Positions 61,790-64,000 of a stretch of DNA of 64,000 nucleotides are shown here, piece by piece. Numbering within the stretch: the first letter of the stretch is position 1; every line of letters starts with the position of its first letter. The stretch comes from Acidaminobacter sp. (GTDB lineage Bacteria; Bacillota_A; Clostridia; Peptostreptococcales; Acidaminobacteraceae). The notes under the pieces were generated by a model that ran no database searches, was not told where the DNA came from, and worked only from the letters and a program-made list of their open reading frames with translations. Where the stretch lies: the NCBI GenBank assembly GCA_009881125.1, contig WXFH01000040.1, positions 36,753 through 100,752 on the forward strand, read 5' to 3'. The position numbers and the translations under genes were made by a program.

Positions 61790-63037
61790 ATGGCAATTGT
61801 AAAACCCTTTAAAGCGATCCGCCCTGCGACTGAACTGGTAGAAAAAGTCGCATGTCTTCCCTATGATGTTATGAATACTGAAGAAGCTCGGGAAATGGCA
61901 AAAGGAAATCCTCATTCTTTCCTGCATGTCGTCCGTCCGGAGATCAACCTCGCGGCTGATCAAGATCCTTATGCAGACGTTGTCTATGAGACTGCCAGAA
62001 AGAATCTGGATGCTTTTGTCGAAAAAGGCTACATGAAAGAAGAAGCAGTTCCACTGTTCTATATCTACAGACAGCTTATGAACGGCCGCGTACAAACGGG
62101 CATTGTAGGTTGCACCTCCATTGATGATTACCTTAATGACATCATCAAAAAGCATGAGTTTACACGCCCGGTCAAAGAAGTTGACCGCATTCAAAACTTC
62201 AGCTTCTGCGAGGCGCACACTGAGCCAGTGTTCCTCACTTATCGCAATCGTAAGTCACTGACTACGATTATGAACGACTGGATCAAATTCCATATGCCTG
62301 CTTATAATTTTACTACAGATGATGGCATTACCCACATTTTCTGGCCAATTGGCGATCTCAGCATCGTCAGCGAAATTGAAAAAGAATTTGCGGATATTGA
62401 CTTCCTCTACATTGCGGATGGCCATCACCGCTCGGCCTCCTCTGTCAAAGTCGGCCTTAAGAAGCGCGAAGAGAATCCTGGATTTACAGGCAATGAAGAA
62501 TTCAACTACTTCATGGCTGTTATCTTCCCGGATGATGATCTTTTCATCATGGATTACAATCGCGTGCTTACAGATCTGAACGGTTTCAGCGAAGGAGACT
62601 TCCTAACGAAAGTTGCGGAAAAATTCGATGTTTCTGACGCGCCTGTCGGAACACCTTATAAGCCAATGTCCAAGCATACTTTCGGGATGCTGCTCGACGG
62701 CAAATGGTATATCCTCAAAGCAAAAGAAGGCATCTATGATGAGAAGGATCCGGTAGATCGTCTGGATGTCTCCATCCTTCAAAAGAATCTTTTGGGACCG
62801 GTTCTCGGCATTCAGGATCCAAGAACTGACAAGCGCATTGACTTTGTCGGCGGCATCCGCGGTCTTGAAGAACTTGAAAGACGTTGCGCGCTGGACATGA
62901 AGGTCGCATTCTCCATGTATCCAACCACAATGGATGACCTTCTTGACATCGCAGATGCAGGCGAGGTTATGCCTCCTAAGTCAACCTGGTTTGAACCAAA
63001 ACTGAGAAGCGGACTTTTCGTCCACAGCTTCAAGTAA
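61790..63037 (+). CDS. DUF1015 family protein
   Basis: The 415-aa protein has the DUF1015 features PFKAIRP, LPYDVMNTEEAREMAKGNPHSFLHVVRPE, EHVxxxKxxHE-like IKKHEFTRPVKE and ADGHHRSASSV. It nearly always follows serA in Clostridia. A phosphoserine or serine-related kinase/phosphatase role has been considered; I leave it open. AGGAGGT precedes the ATG. Confidence 0.92.
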   Translation: MAIVKPFKAIRPATELVEKVACLPYDVMNTEEAREMAKGNPHSFLHVVRPEINLAADQDPYADVVYETARKNLDAFVEKGYMKEEAVPLFYIYRQLMNGRVQTGIVGCTSIDDYLNDIIKKHEFTRPVKEVDRIQNFSFCEAHTEPVFLTYRNRKSLTTIMNDWIKFHMPAYNFTTDDGITHIFWPIGDLSIVSEIEKEFADIDFLYIADGHHRSASSVKVGLKKREENPGFTGNEEFNYFMAVIFPDDDLFIMDYNRVLTDLNGFSEGDFLTKVAEKFDVSDAPVGTPYKPMSKHTFGMLLDGKWYILKAKEGIYDEKDPVDRLDVSILQKNLLGPVLGIQDPRTDKRIDFVGGIRGLEELERRCALDMKVAFSMYPTTMDDLLDIADAGEVMPPKSTWFEPKLRSGLFVHSFK

Positions 63038-63046
63038 TTACAGAAC

Positions 63047-63097
63047 AAAAAGAAGTCGGCGTCATCAGGCCATAAGCCTGTGACACCGACTTCTTTT
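63047..63097. terminator. Bidirectional terminator
   Basis: AAAAAGAAGTCGG-type arms pair with CCGACTTCTTTTT, with an inner CAGGC/GCCTG stem. It ends the serine operon and the converging nicotinate gene. Confidence 0.92.
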
Positions 63098-63100
63098 TAT

Positions 63101-64000
63101 TTAAATTGAACTCATGCTTTTTCTCAGGCGATCTCTGCAATCCCATAATTTCTGGGACAAGTCCACATAATAACCATGGGGATTCTCAAATCGAAGTGCT
63201 TCTTCCCATAATGTTTCAATCTGTTTCATGCAAAAAGCCTGAATCTCTTGAAGCGTTGGCGTTTCATACACACATTCGCCATTTTTGAAGACGGGGATCA
63301 GCAGCGGCTTAGCGATAAAGTTTTCAATAGTTTTTTGTTTCCACGTCTGCTCAGGATCGAAGATCGTATAGGCGCCGGAGTCATCCACAACCTCTTCGTG
63401 ATGGGTTATGAGGTCCGAGATAGCTTTTCCGGTGGTTCTGTCAAACAACCGCCAAACCTGCTTAAATCCAGGTATAGTAGTTTTGCTGATGTTCTCACTC
63501 AGCTTCATCTTAGGAACCCATTCGCCATCCTTTTGTACTGCAGAAAGCTTGTAGACCCCTCCAAAGACGGGTTCTGACTTGGACGTGATCAAACGCTCCC
63601 CAACCCCAAAAGTATCCACCTTAGCGCCTTGGATTATAATATCGCGAATGATGTATTCGTCCAGCGAATTTGACGCAACGATTTTACAGTCCTCAAATCC
63701 AGCATCATCCAACATTTTGCGGGCTTCTTTCGACAGATAAGTAATGTCGCCGCTGTCAATGCGGATCCCCTTAGGTCTGAAACCCAAAGGCACAACCACT
63801 TCCTTAAAGACTTTGATGGCATTAGGTACACCGGACTTCAATACATTGTAAGTGTCCACCAAAAGTGTACAGTTGTCAGGATAAACCGACCCATAGGTCT
63901 TAAAAGCCTCATATTCCGAATCATACATCTGAATCCAGCTGTGGGCCATGGTCCCCATGGCCGGAATGCCAAAGATCTGCTCGACAACAGTACAGGACGT
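63101..64000 (-). CDS. Nicotinate phosphoribosyltransferase, C-terminal part (cut by window edge)
   Basis: The visible 299 codons run off the right edge in an open frame. They encode GTMAHSW, the LLVDTYNVLKSGVPNAIKV region, RIDSGDITYLSKEARKML and FGVGERLITSKSEPVFGGVYKL, all typical of this enzyme. It makes nicotinate mononucleotide in NAD salvage and would pair with a nicotinamidase, perhaps the hydrolase at 6334-7023. The N-terminal part is outside the window, so the ATG at 63958 is not the start. Confidence 0.93.
   Translation of the reverse strand, partial: TSCTVVEQIFGIPAMGTMAHSWIQMYDSEYEAFKTYGSVYPDNCTLLVDTYNVLKSGVPNAIKVFKEVVVPLGFRPKGIRIDSGDITYLSKEARKMLDDAGFEDCKIVASNSLDEYIIRDIIIQGAKVDTFGVGERLITSKSEPVFGGVYKLSAVQKDGEWVPKMKLSENISKTTIPGFKQVWRLFDRTTGKAISDLITHHEEVVDDSGAYTIFDPEQTWKQKTIENFIAKPLLIPVFKNGECVYETPTLQEIQAFCMKQIETLWEEALRFENPHGYYVDLSQKLWDCRDRLRKSMSSI

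Noticed and set aside
63101..63958. Truncated nicotinate phosphoribosyltransferase pseudogene
   Set aside because: The frame continues open with fitting sequence to the window edge, so the gene is simply cut.

Overview
The window looks like a chromosomal segment of an obligately anaerobic, mid-GC Clostridia-type Firmicute. Signs are strong AGGAGG-type ribosome sites, tungstate uptake with molybdopterin genes, a tungsten aldehyde:ferredoxin oxidoreductase, polyferredoxin proteins, a sigma-54 regulator beside an amino-acid transporter, and the serC-serA-DUF1015 gene order. I see no tRNA, rRNA, CRISPR array, phage or transposase gene. Function names below are read from motifs and context; no database search was possible.

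Layout. 1-2389: heterodimeric ABC exporter with its MarR regulator, then an array of eleven 24-bp repeats (2414-2666). 2897-9211: housekeeping genes (YbaK-type deacylase, TypA, GNAT-like protein, isochorismatase-fold hydrolase) and an OmpR/histidine kinase pair. 9287-23160: a catabolic island with a GntR regulator, CoA-acylating aldehyde dehydrogenase, NAD-type shikimate/quinate dehydrogenase, IclR regulator, MFS carrier, TRAP transporter, ThDP enzyme, HMG-CoA-lyase-like enzyme, xylose-isomerase-like enzyme and type I 3-dehydroquinate dehydratase. Three promoters in the island carry copies of one 15-bp operator. 23387-27528: NifX-like protein, a chorismate mutase-shikimate kinase fusion, GluQ-RS, a DUF6544-like protein and a Ca/Na antiporter.

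27722-34702: a tungsten/molybdopterin operon (tupA-tupB-tupC-moeA-moeA/PBP-moaC-MOSC) with a recognisable promoter and a probable Moco/Tuco riboswitch. 34798-37905: ABC-F ATPase, M24 peptidase and a small membrane protein. 38061-46789: Trk potassium uptake, Fe-alcohol dehydrogenase, a lipoprotein, and a two-component system beside a copper-type HMA-TauE-cupredoxin fusion. 46941-50607: ThiF/MoeB, ThiS/MoaD, tungsten AOR and a polyferredoxin. 50775-58162: a four-gene flavin/Fe-S amine or amino-acid dehydrogenase, a NSS transporter with a 33-aa small subunit, a sigma-54 promoter with enhancer-like palindromes, and a CBS-PAS-AAA+ regulator. 58211-64000: PAQR protein, PH-domain protein, serC-like/serA/DUF1015 operon and a nicotinate phosphoribosyltransferase cut by the window edge.

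How it fits together. Tungstate taken up by TupABC and loaded by the MoeA proteins would supply the AOR at 47974-50133. The most interesting region is 10264-23160. Its genes fit uptake and non-aromatic, oxygen-independent breakdown of a hydroaromatic acid such as quinate or shikimate, with a ThDP enzyme for ring opening and CoA-level retro-aldol cleavage. The shared operator ties these genes into one regulon. The substrate and the reaction order are inference.
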